This document shows, piece by piece, positions 25,119 through 33,213 of a stretch of DNA of 64,000 nt. Both the position numbers and the translations under genes were made by a program. The stretch covers positions 225,658 through 289,657 of the forward strand of contig NZ_BDBF01000006.1 in NCBI RefSeq assembly GCF_001612845.1. Direction: 5' to 3'. Position 1 is the first letter of the stretch. Every line of letters begins with the position of its first letter. This DNA comes from Nocardia elegans NBRC 108235 (lineage in GTDB: Bacteria > Actinomycetota > Actinomycetes > Mycobacteriales > Mycobacteriaceae). Below the pieces are notes generated by a model. The model did no database searches and was not told where the DNA came from. It worked only from the letters and a program-made list of their open reading frames with translations.

Positions 25119-27380
25119 GTGATCAACTCGTCCGTAGTCGTTGCCGACACCGAAGAGCAGCAGTCGCTGGTGGAAGCGATCGCGCAGCTGCTCGACCGCC
25201 ACTGGGGTCCCGGCTCCGCACACAAGCTGATCCAGGACCCGGACCGGGTCAGCGAGGTATCGCTGTGGTCGCAGCTCGCGGAGGTGGGCGTCGCGGGACT
25301 GCCAATCCCCGAATCCCAGGGTGGATCCGGCGGCGGCTGGGCCGATTTCGCCGTGGCCGCCGAGGCGCTGGGTTCGGTCGTGGCACCGACGCCGGTCATC
25401 GCCGTCGCGGGCGCGCTCGGCGCACTGAGCGCACCGAATGTCGTGGGCGGCGACCTATCGGCGCAGATTGCCTCCGGACGCGTCATCCCGGCCGTGGCGT
25501 GGACTGAAGACACCGGAATGCCTGCGGTCGCAGGGCGATTCGAGGCCGTGGCCGGTGACCACTCCGATCGCGCGCTGGTCTCCGGCACCGCGGATTTGAT
25601 CCTGACGCCGGAGGCCGACGTCGTCCTCGTGCTCGCCGAGGGCGAATCCGGCCCGCTGCTGATCGCGGTGCCGACCTCCGATACCGACGCGGTGCTTACC
25701 GAGCGAACCCAGAGCCTGGATCTGCTACGCCCGCTCGGCGCTGTGCATCTGCGGCAAGCTGCGGGCACCGTTCTGGCCACCGGTGACGACGCGGTGGCGG
25801 CGATCCGCCGCAGCCTGGTCACCGCGGGGCTGGCCCTGGCCGGTGACCTGACCGGCGTCGCGAGCCACTGTCTGTGGGCGGCGGTCGATTACGCGGCCAC
25901 TCGCGAACAATTCGGCAAGCCGATCGGCGCATTCCAGGCCGTCAAGCACAAGTGTGCCGACATGCTGGCCCATGTCGAATTGGCGCGAGCCACCGCCCGC
26001 GAAGTTGCCGGGCTGCTGGATTCCGGCGCCGGGGCCGCCGCCCTGGATCAGGCGGTCGCCTTGGCGTTGCTCGAATCCGTCACGGCCGCACAGCATGTCA
26101 CTGCGGACTATATCCAGGTGCTGGCCGGAGTCGGCTTCACGTGGGAGCACGAGGCACACCTCTACTATCGCCGGGCCGGCGCCTCCGCCCCGCTGTTCGG
26201 CGGCGCGAGCGCCGCCCGCGAGCGCCTCGACCCCACCCGGGACGCGGCCGCGTCGACCGTAGCCGCCGAGATCGCCCCCGGCAGCCCTGCCGCCGAACTC
26301 GCCGCCGCCGTCGAATCACTGCTGCCGCTGCATCACGAGCAATGGGGTGCCGACGATTCGTTCCCTGCCCGGCTGTCCTGGCAGCAGCGCCTGCACCAGG
26401 CCGGCTGGATCGCACCGCACTGGCCGACGGAATTCGGCGGGCGCGGGCTCTCGATCGTCGATCAGGTCGCCTGCGACCAGGTGCTGGCGGGCTCGCGTGC
26501 GCCCATGCTGGCCGGAGTCCTGGGCGTGAACAACGTGGCGCCGACCCTGATGCACTACGGCACCGCGGAGCAGCGCGAGCATCTGGCCGCCATCCAGGCC
26601 GGTACCGAGGTGTGGTGTCAGGGCTTCTCCGAGCCCGGCTCGGGGAGTGATCTCGCCAGTCTGCGTACCCGCGCGACGCTGGACGGCGACGAATTCGTCA
26701 TCAACGGCCAGAAGATCTGGACCTCGGAGGGGATGGAGGGCACACACTGCCTGCTGCTGGTGCGCACCGACCCGCAGGCGCCCCCGCACAAGGGGATCTC
26801 GGCCTTGCTGGTCCCGATGGACACCCCCGGAATCACCCGCCGCCCGATCACTCAGATCACCGGCGAGGGCGGATTCGCCGAGGTGTTCTTCGATGACGTC
26901 CGGGTGCCGCGCAGTGCGTTGCTGGGCCCACTGCACGAGGGGTGGAAGGTCACCATGACCACGCTCGGCTTCGAACGCGCCGGAGTGATCATGATGGCCG
27001 GGCGTCTGGAACAGACCGTCCTGGATTTGGTGACCACCCTGGCCGGCCACGAACTTCCCGCACACGCCCGCGCCGAGCTCACCGACCGACTGAGCGAGGC
27101 CCGCGCGGTCGGACTGCTGGGCAAGCGCGCACTGGGCCGGATCGCCGCCGGTGGTGCGCCGGGCGCCGAACATTCGGTGATCAAACTGGTCTGGAGTACC
27201 ACGATGCAAGCGATCGGCGACACCCATCTGCGGGTGCTCGGTACGGCCGCGATCACCACCGCGACCGGTGCCGCCGCACAGCAGGACTACCTGATGTCGC
27301 GCTCTGCCACGATCGCCGGCGGCACCACCGAGATCATGCGCAACATTCTCGCCGAGCGCGTGCTCGGCATGCCGAAATAG
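25119..27380 (+). CDS. Double acyl-CoA dehydrogenase: two FadE units fused in one chain
   Basis: 753 aa from a GTG at 25119 behind GGAGGGG. Residues 1 to about 370 resemble the beta-like subunit (HVTADYIQVLAGVGFTWEHE, then AHLYYRRAGA). About 385-753 resemble the alpha-like subunit (FSEPGSGSDLASLRTRATL, NGQKIWTSEG, IAGGTTEIMRNILAERVLG). Elsewhere in this window the same two units are separate genes (5390/6624 and 49285/50475). Fused FadE proteins of this size, such as mycobacterial FadE34, act on steroid side-chain acyl-CoAs. The MCAD-type catalytic Glu is not at its usual place in the second half. Probably the dehydrogenase step before the MaoC hydratase. Confidence 0.9.
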   Translation: MINSSVVVADTEEQQSLVEAIAQLLDRHWGPGSAHKLIQDPDRVSEVSLWSQLAEVGVAGLPIPESQGGSGGGWADFAVAAEALGSVVAPTPVIAVAGALGALSAPNVVGGDLSAQIASGRVIPAVAWTEDTGMPAVAGRFEAVAGDHSDRALVSGTADLILTPEADVVLVLAEGESGPLLIAVPTSDTDAVLTERTQSLDLLRPLGAVHLRQAAGTVLATGDDAVAAIRRSLVTAGLALAGDLTGVASHCLWAAVDYAATREQFGKPIGAFQAVKHKCADMLAHVELARATAREVAGLLDSGAGAAALDQAVALALLESVTAAQHVTADYIQVLAGVGFTWEHEAHLYYRRAGASAPLFGGASAARERLDPTRDAAASTVAAEIAPGSPAAELAAAVESLLPLHHEQWGADDSFPARLSWQQRLHQAGWIAPHWPTEFGGRGLSIVDQVACDQVLAGSRAPMLAGVLGVNNVAPTLMHYGTAEQREHLAAIQAGTEVWCQGFSEPGSGSDLASLRTRATLDGDEFVINGQKIWTSEGMEGTHCLLLVRTDPQAPPHKGISALLVPMDTPGITRRPITQITGEGGFAEVFFDDVRVPRSALLGPLHEGWKVTMTTLGFERAGVIMMAGRLEQTVLDLVTTLAGHELPAHARAELTDRLSEARAVGLLGKRALGRIAAGGAPGAEHSVIKLVWSTTMQAIGDTHLRVLGTAAITTATGAAAQQDYLMSRSATIAGGTTEIMRNILAERVLGMPK

Positions 27381-27431
27381 GCTGGCGCACAACACATATC
27401 GGAACAACGAAGTCCGGATACAGGAGAAGAA

Positions 27432-28526
27432 GTGGTGTCTGATCGATTGCGAGTGGGGATCGTCGGCGTCGGATGGGGTGTGCACGTGCAGGTGCCCGCA
27501 TTCCGGGCGGTCCCCGAATTCGAAGTGGTGGCCCTGTGCGCGCGCACCGAGGCCAGTGTGGACAAGGCCGGTGGTCGTACCGGGATCACGGATCTGAGCA
27601 CCGATTGGCACACCTTCGTCCGGCGTGACGACCTCGACGTCATCTCCATCGCGACGCCGACGGTGGCCCATCACGATCAGGTGCTGGCCGCGATCGAGGC
27701 GGGCAAGCATGTGCTGTGCGAGAAGCCGCTGGCACTCACCGACGACGATGCGCGCGATATGCTCGCTCGCGCCGAGGACAAGAGCGTCGCCCACGCGGTG
27801 TGTTTCGAGGACCGCTGGTCACCGGAGAAGTACGCGGCGCGCGAATTGATCTCCGGCGGCTATCTCGGCACCCCCTATTCGGCACGCGTCAGCGCCCGGG
27901 TCGACTACTGGCATCCGGCCCATCCGCTGCAATCGGAATGGATGTACCGCAGTGCCGACGGCGGCGGCTATCTGCTGGGTCTGGGCGCCCACGACCTGGA
28001 CTACCTGTGCTGGCTGTTCGGAGAGCCCGCCGCGGTGTGCGCCGATGTGCGCACCACCGTGCCGACCCGCCAGCGCCCCGACGGCTCCCTGCTCGAGATC
28101 GACGCCGACGACACCGCATCCGTGCTGATCCGCTTCGAGTCGGGGGTCGTGGCCACCCACACACTGACCGCGATGGGCCTGCACGCGGGCGCCTCCTACC
28201 ACCTCGATATCACCGGCAGCGCCGGTGCGGTGGCCATCGACGGCACACTGTTCGAACGCACGCTGCTCGCCGGTACCGCCGACGAGCCCGCACTGAGCAC
28301 CACACCCGGCTCGTCCCGCATCCCACGCTCGGGCGCGTTGTCCTTCGAGGGCGGAGCACGGAACGGCGCCGCACGGCAACTGGCGCTGCTGCTCGAGGAT
28401 TGGCTTCCGGCATTCGACGGAAAACCGACCCCGGACGTCCCCGGCCTCGCGGACGGATTGCGAGTCCAGCGCATCATCACCGCCGCCCGCCGGAGTTCGG
28501 CGGGCGCGGGATGGGTCGAATTATGA
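27432..28526 (+). CDS. Gfo/Idh/MocA-family NAD(P)-dependent oxidoreductase
   Basis: 364 aa; GTG start at 27432 (or 27435) after AGGAGAAG. The N-terminal Rossmann fold begins VGIVGVGWGVHVQVPAFRAV. The family motif CEKPLALTDDDARDM includes the conserved EKP lysine, and the C-terminal alpha/beta domain contains GGGYLLGLGAHDLDYLCWLF. Such enzymes oxidise or reduce sugars, inositols or cyclic alcohols. It ends the lyase operon after a 51-base gap; its role in acyl-CoA catabolism is unclear, perhaps a dehydrogenation of a cyclic hydroxyl group. Confidence 0.85.
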   Translation: MVSDRLRVGIVGVGWGVHVQVPAFRAVPEFEVVALCARTEASVDKAGGRTGITDLSTDWHTFVRRDDLDVISIATPTVAHHDQVLAAIEAGKHVLCEKPLALTDDDARDMLARAEDKSVAHAVCFEDRWSPEKYAARELISGGYLGTPYSARVSARVDYWHPAHPLQSEWMYRSADGGGYLLGLGAHDLDYLCWLFGEPAAVCADVRTTVPTRQRPDGSLLEIDADDTASVLIRFESGVVATHTLTAMGLHAGASYHLDITGSAGAVAIDGTLFERTLLAGTADEPALSTTPGSSRIPRSGALSFEGGARNGAARQLALLLEDWLPAFDGKPTPDVPGLADGLRVQRIITAARRSSAGAGWVEL

Positions 28527-28585
28527 ACGAGCACAGCTACATCCGACATCACTGCGGCCTGACGCAGTAATCCTCTCGGCGGTCA

Positions 28586-28622
28586 CGCCGGGTCGCCACC
28601 GACCCCTGTAGCGACCCGGTGT
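28586..28622. terminator. Bidirectional terminator between convergent genes
   Basis: The inverted repeat CCGGGTCGC (28588-28596) / GCGACCCGG (28611-28619) is extended by near-matching flanks. It lies in the 111-base gap between the convergent oxidoreductase and small-protein genes. No long T-run follows. Confidence 0.65.
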
Positions 28623-28637
28623 GGCAGACCGCCGCAC

Positions 28638-28919
28638 TCAGACGTTCCTTCTCGCGAAACCCTTGTATCCGAAGAACTTCTCGAAGTTGTCATCGTTGAT
28701 GGGCTGGCGGCTGTTGCGGTCGCGAGCGGCTTCCAGCACGGCGAGCCGCTGTTCCACCCTCGTCAGCTCTTCCGATTCACCGGCCGCGGCGAGTTCGCGC
28801 GCCCGCCGCGCGAGGGACTCCACCTCTTCGTACAACCGTACGGCCACCTCACTGTATGTGAGCAGGTCATGGTCGTCCTTGTCCGCACGCTCCGGGGGGT
28901 TACCGCCCTGCACCGTCAT
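28638..28919 (-). CDS. Small coiled-coil protein, partner of amidohydrolases (copy 1)
   Basis: 93 aa; the ATG at 28919 sits four bases after a perfect GGAGGT. The protein is charged and helical: DHDLLTYSEVAVRLYEEVES, then heptad-like RRARELAAAGESEELTRVEQ and RLAVLEAARDRN. It is clearly similar to the product of 58312-58536 (DLLTKQEAGERLAEE ... RRLAAMEAIRD). Both lie next to genes for a closely related pair of amidohydrolases. I know no function; a helical dimer that binds or regulates the hydrolase is a guess. This copy is divergent from its amidohydrolase, whereas copy 2 is downstream of its one. Confidence 0.75.
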   Translation of the reverse strand: MTVQGGNPPERADKDDHDLLTYSEVAVRLYEEVESLARRARELAAAGESEELTRVEQRLAVLEAARDRNSRQPINDDNFEKFFGYKGFARRNV

Positions 28920-29212
28920 CGCGACCTCCATCGTCTCGAACCGCGTATCCGATGAGCACTCTACGCAAGACACTCATAATCAGCTGAATAAATACCCTCT
29001 TAGCATATCCGACACAGGTTCGCATGGGTTTGAACTGGCACTTCACCCAGAACCCCAACCTCATGGCGTGATACCGCCAGGAAAGACTCCGGCGATAGTC
29101 GCACATTCGAGCCTATGATCTGATTCACTAGAACTGACCAAAAAGATCAATGAGTTAGCTAATTTTGGTATCAGACGAGCAGCCTAGAACCTCGTCAGAG
29201 GAGAAGCCCCCC
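28920..29212 (+). promoter_or_regulatory. 293-base divergent promoter region with large inverted repeat
   Basis: AT-rich DNA between the small protein gene and the amidohydrolase gene. ACCAAAA at 29137-29143 and TTTTGGT at 29163-29169 form an inverted repeat around the palindrome TTAGCTAA (29155-29162). It ends 43 bases before the amidohydrolase start and could be an operator or a leader hairpin. No gene is seen. Confidence 0.45.
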
Positions 29213-30385
29213 ATGCCCTTGCAGGACCACCATCAGATCGTCTCGGTCGACGACCACCTCATCGAACACCCCCGCGTGTGGCAGGACCGCCTCCCGGAGA
29301 AGTGGAAAGACCGCGGCCCCAAAATCGTCGAAGTCGACAACAAGCACGTCTGGCACTACGACGGCGACATCTTCCCCACCGTCGGACTCAACGCCGTCGC
29401 CGGCAAACCCCCGGACCAGTGGGGACTGGACCCCGTCCGCTACGAAGACATGATCCCCGGCTGCTACGACCCCGCGGCCAGGATCAAGGACATGGACGTC
29501 GACGGAGTCGAAGCCGCGCTCTGCTTCCCCTCCTTCCCCGGCTTCGGCGGCGGAGTCTTCCACCGCGCCAAGGACAAAGAGCTTGCCCTGCTCGCCGTCA
29601 AAGCCTGGAACGACTATCACGTCGACGAATGGTGCGCGACCGCACCCACCCGGCTCATCCCCATGTCCCTCATCCCCACCTGGGACCCCACGCTAGCCGC
29701 CCGGGAGATCCGTCGCACCGCTGCCAAGGGCTCACGCACGATCACTTTCCCCGACTCCCCCGTGCCCCTCGGATTGCCCTCGTTCCACGACAAAACCTAC
29801 TGGGAACCTGTCTGGGACGCCTGCGAAGAGACCGGACAGGTCCTGTCCCTGCATTTCGGCTCCGGTTCCTACGTTCCCGGATTCTCCTTCTCCGGAACCA
29901 AGGCAATCCCGGGTCAGGTCGTCCTGCCCGACGCACCCTTCGCCGTGGCCATCACCATCTTCTCCACGAACCTGATGTGGTCACTGACCGACCTCTTGTT
30001 CTCCGGCGTCGTGCAACGCCACCCGAAACTCCAATTCTCTCTCGCCGAAGGCGGCATCGGCTGGATTCCCTACATCCTCGAACGCGCCGACTTCGTCTGG
30101 GAACGCCACCGCCATTACCAGCCCATCGACTTCGACACCCGCCCCTCGGACCTCTACTTCAAGCACTTCTGGGGCTGCTTCATCGACGATCAATTCGGCG
30201 TCGAAAACCGCCACAAGGCCGGGATCGACCGCATCATGCTCGAAATCGACTACCCCCACTCCGACTCCAACTGGCCCAACAGCCGCAAACGCGCCGCCGA
30301 AGTCCTGGCCGATGTCCCCGATCACGAAGTCGAAATGATTACCGAGACCAACGCTCGCCGCATGCTCAACTTCCCCCGCGCCTGA
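29213..30385 (+). CDS. Amidohydrolase (ACMSD-like amidohydrolase 2 family), copy 1
   Basis: 390 aa; ATG at 29213 behind AGAGGAGAAG. The N-terminal ISVDDHLIE-like motif (VSVDDHLIEHP), mid-protein LSLHFGSGS and C-terminal EIDYPHSDSNWPNSRKRAAE give the metal-site residues of the amidohydrolase 2 superfamily. This family includes decarboxylases and hydrolases acting on aromatic or ring-opened acids. The protein is strongly similar along its length to that of 58550-59764. Both are paired with a small helical protein. The gene has unusually frequent C-ending codons, with long CCC/CTC/TAC runs, compared with its neighbours; this could mean high expression or a separate origin. Confidence 0.82.
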   Translation: MPLQDHHQIVSVDDHLIEHPRVWQDRLPEKWKDRGPKIVEVDNKHVWHYDGDIFPTVGLNAVAGKPPDQWGLDPVRYEDMIPGCYDPAARIKDMDVDGVEAALCFPSFPGFGGGVFHRAKDKELALLAVKAWNDYHVDEWCATAPTRLIPMSLIPTWDPTLAAREIRRTAAKGSRTITFPDSPVPLGLPSFHDKTYWEPVWDACEETGQVLSLHFGSGSYVPGFSFSGTKAIPGQVVLPDAPFAVAITIFSTNLMWSLTDLLFSGVVQRHPKLQFSLAEGGIGWIPYILERADFVWERHRHYQPIDFDTRPSDLYFKHFWGCFIDDQFGVENRHKAGIDRIMLEIDYPHSDSNWPNSRKRAAEVLADVPDHEVEMITETNARRMLNFPRA

Positions 30386-30419
30386 CGACGATCGGCATTC
30401 ACGCCGCAGCACAGCGGTA

Positions 30420-30453
30420 AGAGGGGTCCGCCCCCCGTGCGCGGACCGCCTCT
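30420..30453. terminator. Terminator after amidohydrolase gene
   Basis: AGAGGGGTCCGC (30420-30431) pairs with GCGGACCGCCTCT (30441-30453) with one bulge and a 9-base loop, 35 bases after the stop. It separates the amidohydrolase from the SDR gene. Confidence 0.65.
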
Positions 30454-30560
30454 GCCGTTGTCGACTCAACCCGCGTCACGAGGCCGATTCCGCACCAGGC
30501 GGTCGGCTCGGCACGGCGCGCATCTGCCGACGAGCCGGGCATCGAGAAGAGGACACATCC

Positions 30561-31358
30561 ATGGACTACCGAATCAGAGGACGAGTAGCGCTCGTCGTCG
30601 GAGGAAGCCGGGGTATCGGCAAGGAGGCGGCGAGAATGCTGGCCGCAGAAGGCAGCTCGGTCGCGATCGTCGCACGTACCCGAAAACACATCGACCGCGC
30701 GGTCGCGGAAATCACCGAGGCAGGCGGCGCGGCCGTCGGTGTGTCCTCCGATATGACGTCGAAGGAAGGTATCGAAACCGCGGTCGCCACGGTCACCGAG
30801 CAACTCGGAACCCCACTCATCGTGGTGACACAGGCCGATTTTCACACGCGTGGCTTTTTCGAAGAGGTCACCCACGCAGAGGATTACGTCGATTCATACC
30901 GGGCGTACACCCTCAGCCAGGTGTATATGCTGCGTGCCGTGCTGCCTGCCATGCGAGAGGCAGGCTGGGGACGTTTTGTCCACATCGGATCGGCGACCGC
31001 CAAAGAACCGCAGAGTCTGCCCCCGCACACGGTCGCCAACGCCACCCGCCCTGCTACTGTCGGCCTTCTCAAGAGCGTGGCCGACGAGTACGCCCAATTC
31101 GGCATCACCATCAACACCGTGGCCCCCGGATGGATCGCGACCAAGACGACCAATTGGTATCTCTCCACCCACGAGGGACTCGCCGATGAAGCCGCGCGCA
31201 AAAAATGGCTGATCGAGAAGGCGGGAGTCCCAGCGGGACGCGCCGGCGAGCCCGAAGAAATCGCCTCGACGATTGCTTACCTTTGTTCGGATCAGGCCGG
31301 CTATCTCAACGGCCACTACATCTGCGTGGACGGAGCCCACCACCGTTCCGCCTTCTGA
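30561..31358 (+). CDS. SDR-family oxidoreductase with altered catalytic residues
   Basis: 265 aa; ATG behind AAGAGGA. The cofactor motif GGSRGIG (14-20) is intact, and the late PAGRAGEPEEIASTIAYLCS with GHYICVDGAHH is typical of classical SDRs. The catalytic Ser is present (IGSATAKE, Ser144). Where the YxxxK pair should be, the sequence reads VANATRPATVG, so Tyr is replaced by Ala159 and Lys by Arg163; the NNAG motif is also altered (TQAD). The protein may bind NAD(P)(H) but use another mechanism, or act as a non-catalytic member. Monocistronic, judging from terminators on both sides. Confidence 0.82.
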   Translation: MDYRIRGRVALVVGGSRGIGKEAARMLAAEGSSVAIVARTRKHIDRAVAEITEAGGAAVGVSSDMTSKEGIETAVATVTEQLGTPLIVVTQADFHTRGFFEEVTHAEDYVDSYRAYTLSQVYMLRAVLPAMREAGWGRFVHIGSATAKEPQSLPPHTVANATRPATVGLLKSVADEYAQFGITINTVAPGWIATKTTNWYLSTHEGLADEAARKKWLIEKAGVPAGRAGEPEEIASTIAYLCSDQAGYLNGHYICVDGAHHRSAF

Positions 31359-31388
31359 GCCGCGGCGAACCGAGGGCAGCCACCAACC

Positions 31389-31544
31389 AACCTCGCTGAT
31401 CACATCTGGGATCAGCGACAGATGGGTCGGCGGATCACGTCCGCGGCCGGCCGCCGCCCACACAGCCCGCACCCCAGGGAAGGTGCCCGGCCCGACGTAC
31501 TCCGACGGCGTGCGCTCGTCGATATCGGCGAGTTGCGAAACCAT
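31389..31544 (-). pseudogene. Decayed duplicate of the adjacent hot-dog thioesterase gene
   Basis: Read on the minus strand from an ATG at 31544, the first codons (MVSQLADIDERTPSEY) match the start of the intact thioesterase (MVSQLPETHERATSDY). DNA similarity continues out of frame, with CGGACGTGATCCGCC against CGGACCTGATACGTC. Some 40 codons are then missing, and THLSLIPDVISEV matches THPSLIPYVITEV near residue 75 of the intact copy. The rest, including the hot-dog catalytic part, is gone. It is a frameshifted, internally deleted and truncated remnant of a tandem duplication. The remainder of the 31359-31682 gap holds nothing I recognise. Confidence 0.75.
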
Positions 31545-31682
31545 CAGCGGTGCTGTCTCCGCTGCACCGGCACGCCCGTCGCGCGCGAACTCCGCCACCG
31601 AACCCAGTTCCGCCGCTTACGTTCCGCCCCCGCGTTGATCGAGCATGGCTCTCGCCGCGCAGTGCCGACCAACTGCCGAGAC

Positions 31683-32270
31683 CTACGGTTGTCCGGGCAG
31701 TAACCGCACGAACAGGGCCTCGGCCACCGCGCACACGTGCGCACCGTCGAGCAGCCGGCCATTGACGAATGTCTTGCGGCCTTCGACCCGATCGATGGAC
31801 GCCTCCACGTGCAGGGGTCGGTTGATCGGTGTAATGCGGCGGTAATCGACCTTCAGATAAGCGGTGCGCGAACCCGGCTGAGCCTTCATCCCGACGAATA
31901 TGCCGAGCAGATCGTCGAACAGCAGCGGGATCTGACCGCCGTGTACCGCACCGTTGCCGCCCAGGTGAGCATCGGTGAAGTGGGTGGCAGCCACCAGCCG
32001 GGTCGCGTCGACCTCGGTGATGACGTACGGGATCAGCGACGGATGCGTCACCGCCGGGGTCGGACGCTGATGTGCCGGGCGTTGCTGCTCCGGCACCCGG
32101 AAGCCTTCCAATTCCGCTGCGGTGCATCCCAATTCGCGAACCACACGACGTATCAGGTCCGGGGGCGGGTCCGCCGCACAGACGGCGGCCTGCAACCTGC
32201 GGACGGTCTCTGCCAGTTCGGCGTAGTCCGACGTCGCGCGCTCGTGGGTTTCAGGAAGTTGCGAAACCAT
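31683..32270 (-). CDS. PaaI/hot-dog thioesterase-like protein
   Basis: 195 aa. An extra helical N-terminal segment of about 75 residues precedes one hot-dog domain. The active-site stretch GAVHGGQIPLLFDDLLGIFV has the HGG and Asp expected of PaaI-type acyl-CoA thioesterases, which release CoA from hydroxyaryl- or acyl-CoA thioesters. It is the last gene of the long minus-strand run, 9 bases after the luciferase-like gene. A decayed copy lies immediately downstream. Likely role: recover CoA from dead-end thioesters of the pathway. Confidence 0.82.
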   Translation of the reverse strand: MVSQLPETHERATSDYAELAETVRRLQAAVCAADPPPDLIRRVVRELGCTAAELEGFRVPEQQRPAHQRPTPAVTHPSLIPYVITEVDATRLVAATHFTDAHLGGNGAVHGGQIPLLFDDLLGIFVGMKAQPGSRTAYLKVDYRRITPINRPLHVEASIDRVEGRKTFVNGRLLDGAHVCAVAEALFVRLLPGQP

Positions 32271-32279
32271 CTGCGGCGC

Positions 32280-33203
32280 TTACTGATTCTGCTTGATCAG
32301 CCGGTCGGCGATCATTGAGATGTCGGCCCGGAAGTCGTCGATACTGCGGCTGGCCGGCTCGATGGTGATCCAGGTGACCCCGGCATCGGCGTACTCGGGC
32401 AGCAGCGGCTGCACCGCGTCGCAGAATGCGGTGCTGTTCCCGCTGTGCAAAAGGGTGGCCTCGAACGGCACAAAGGAGACATCGAGCACGGACTTCCCCA
32501 GCTCCGCGCGCCGGGCGTTCTGCTCGCCGATCATCGTGCGCAACGTGCCGATATCCTCCAACGGCGGCGTCCGGGTGATCGCGGCCATCTCCGCGGACTG
32601 CCCCATGGGCAGCCAGCCGTCGCCGAGTTCGACCGCGCGACGCCGCGCCGCGGCGCTGTTACCGCCGATCCAGATCGGTGGCCCGCCCTGCTGCTGCGGG
32701 GCAGGCAGCGAAATATGGCCTGCCGCACCGAATTGCGGACCCTCGTGGTCGACTCCCGCCCATGTTGCCCGCATCGCCGCGATGGCCTCGTCGAGCAGTG
32801 CGCCACGGTGCGGGAAATCGGCTCCGAGCGCCTCGAATTCGGACTTCAGATAGCCGGCGGCCAGGCCGAGTGTCAGCCGCCCGCCCGATAGCAGATCCAG
32901 TGACGCCGCCGATTTCGCGCCCAGATACGGACTGCGATATCCCGCGACCATCACATAGGTGATCAGGCGCAGCCGGGTCGTGGCCTGGGCGGCGATGCTG
33001 AGCGCCACGAACGGGTCGAAGGCGTGATGGCCGCCGTTGGCCAGCCATTTCTTGTCCGGATACGGGTGCTCGCTGACGGACAGACCGTCGAATCCGGCAT
33101 CCTCCACGAACTTCGCCACGGCGCCGAAGTCGGATTCGCCGATCCAGCGCGGGTAGTGCTTGACCGCCCGCATCGGGAACATCAGATTGAATTTCAGGCT
33201 CAC
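32280..33203 (-). CDS. Luciferase-like (LLM) flavin/F420-dependent oxidoreductase
   Basis: 307 aa from a GTG at 33203, 10 bases after the preceding stop. LLM TIM-barrel features are GFDGLSVSEHPYPD, TTRLRLITYVMVAGYRSPYL, LDLLSGGRLTLGLAAGYLKSE and GGPPIWIGGNS. Members use F420 or FMNH2. The flavin reductase encoded two genes upstream could supply FMNH2, which favours a two-component monooxygenase, but the TIGR03619-like pattern also fits an F420-dependent dehydrogenase; sequence alone does not decide. Confidence 0.85.
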   Translation of the reverse strand: MSLKFNLMFPMRAVKHYPRWIGESDFGAVAKFVEDAGFDGLSVSEHPYPDKKWLANGGHHAFDPFVALSIAAQATTRLRLITYVMVAGYRSPYLGAKSAASLDLLSGGRLTLGLAAGYLKSEFEALGADFPHRGALLDEAIAAMRATWAGVDHEGPQFGAAGHISLPAPQQQGGPPIWIGGNSAAARRRAVELGDGWLPMGQSAEMAAITRTPPLEDIGTLRTMIGEQNARRAELGKSVLDVSFVPFEATLLHSGNSTAFCDAVQPLLPEYADAGVTWITIEPASRSIDDFRADISMIADRLIKQNQ

Positions 33204-33213
33204 GGTATCGCTT

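Noticed and set aside
26316..27794. 492-codon minus-strand frame across the fused FadE and the next gene
   Set aside because: It spans two real genes and their gap on the other strand; no recognisable domain.
30894..31598. 234-codon minus-strand frame covering the SDR 3' half and the thioesterase remnant
   Set aside because: Only the first part is meaningful, as a decayed thioesterase copy; the rest is antisense to the SDR.
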